From CAIQPS01 sp963843455 (GTDB lineage Bacteria; Actinomycetota; Thermoleophilia; RBG-16-64-13), in NCBI GenBank assembly GCA_963843455.1, contig CAWJKE010000016.1, positions 310,001-374,000 of the forward strand: a DNA stretch of 64,000 nucleotides. Direction: 5' to 3'. The translations under genes were made by a program, and so were the position numbers. This document shows, piece after piece, positions 63,939 through 64,000 of the stretch (positions are counted from its first letter, which is position 1; the number at the start of each line of letters is the position of its first letter). Under the pieces are notes generated by a model. It was not told the origin of the DNA and did not search any database. It saw only the letters and a program-made list of their open reading frames with translations.

Positions 63939-64000
63939 ACATCCGCCGGTCCGAGGGCCATCTGAATGTCTTCATAAACTGCGTCGGGCGCCTTGGCGCC
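63935..64000 (-). CDS. adk: Adenylate kinase, C-terminal end (cut by window edge)
   Basis: The last 21 codons before TGA 63937-63935 read APDAVYEDIQMALGPADV, matching the adenylate kinase C-terminus (VYxDIxxALG). The rest is beyond the window. Overlaps the map start codon. Confidence 0.8.
   Translation of the reverse strand, partial: GAKAPDAVYEDIQMALGPADV

Overview
The window is high-GC, densely coded and almost entirely transcribed leftward (minus strand). Gene order points to an Actinomycetota-type genome: adk-map-infA-rpmJ-rpsM-rpsK-rpsD-rpoA-rplQ-truA, rplM-rpsI-(racemase)-glmS-acpS/nnr, rpmE-thyX-DUF1385-prfA-prmC/tsaC-glyA-atpIBEFHAGDC-murA, and secA-prfB-ftsE-ftsX-ctpA. Two molybdenum transhydroxylase-type genes suggest an anaerobe that handles phenolic compounds. 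My best guess is a deep-branching anaerobic actinobacterium; this is inference and no marker gene fixes the class.

Layout. 1-7509: a giant secreted RHS/YD-repeat protein on the minus strand, cut by the left edge and frameshifted near its N-terminus. 7720-13473: a compact integrative element: tyrosine integrase and XRE repressor on plus, divergent HTH / excisionase / Toprim-AAA replication protein / small ORF on minus, a GTGACC repeat cluster, and a decayed P27-type terminase small subunit. This is the layout of phage-inducible chromosomal islands (PICIs). 13568-28519: rsmE, S41 protease, ftsX/ftsE, prfB (canonical programmed +1 frameshift plus a second unexplained frameshift), secA, hpf, comF, a nucleotidyltransferase, an S-adenosylhomocysteine/methylthioadenosine salvage group (mtnA, ahcY, PNP-like) and an LCP-family cell-wall ligase. 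28589-36876: murA and the complete F-type ATP synthase operon with a good promoter. 36953-43448: dCMP deaminase, glyA, a PrmC-TsaC fusion, prfA, DUF1385, thyX, rpmE. 43686-50892: CCA-type nucleotidyltransferase, a small membrane protein, CBS protein, an AcpS-NnrE-NnrD triple fusion, glmS, an ornithine/alanine-racemase-like protein. 50997-51814: rpsI-rplM. 51886-58948: an accessory module placed between rplM and truA: TetR regulator, two tandem paralogous pyrogallol transhydroxylase large subunits on plus, and a radical SAM protein. 58949-64000: truA and the alpha ribosomal operon up to the end of adk.

How it fits together. Most of the window is core information processing, envelope and energy genes in conserved operons, many with 1-17 base stop/start overlaps. 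Two adjacent-gene fusions (prmC-tsaC, acpS-nnr) look like collapsed operon neighbours. The likely accessory parts are the RHS surface protein, the PICI-like island and the TetR/transhydroxylase module. The transhydroxylases have the molybdenum-site residues of the Pelobacter enzyme, but no iron-sulfur small subunit is encoded in the window.

No tRNA, rRNA or CRISPR array was recognised.
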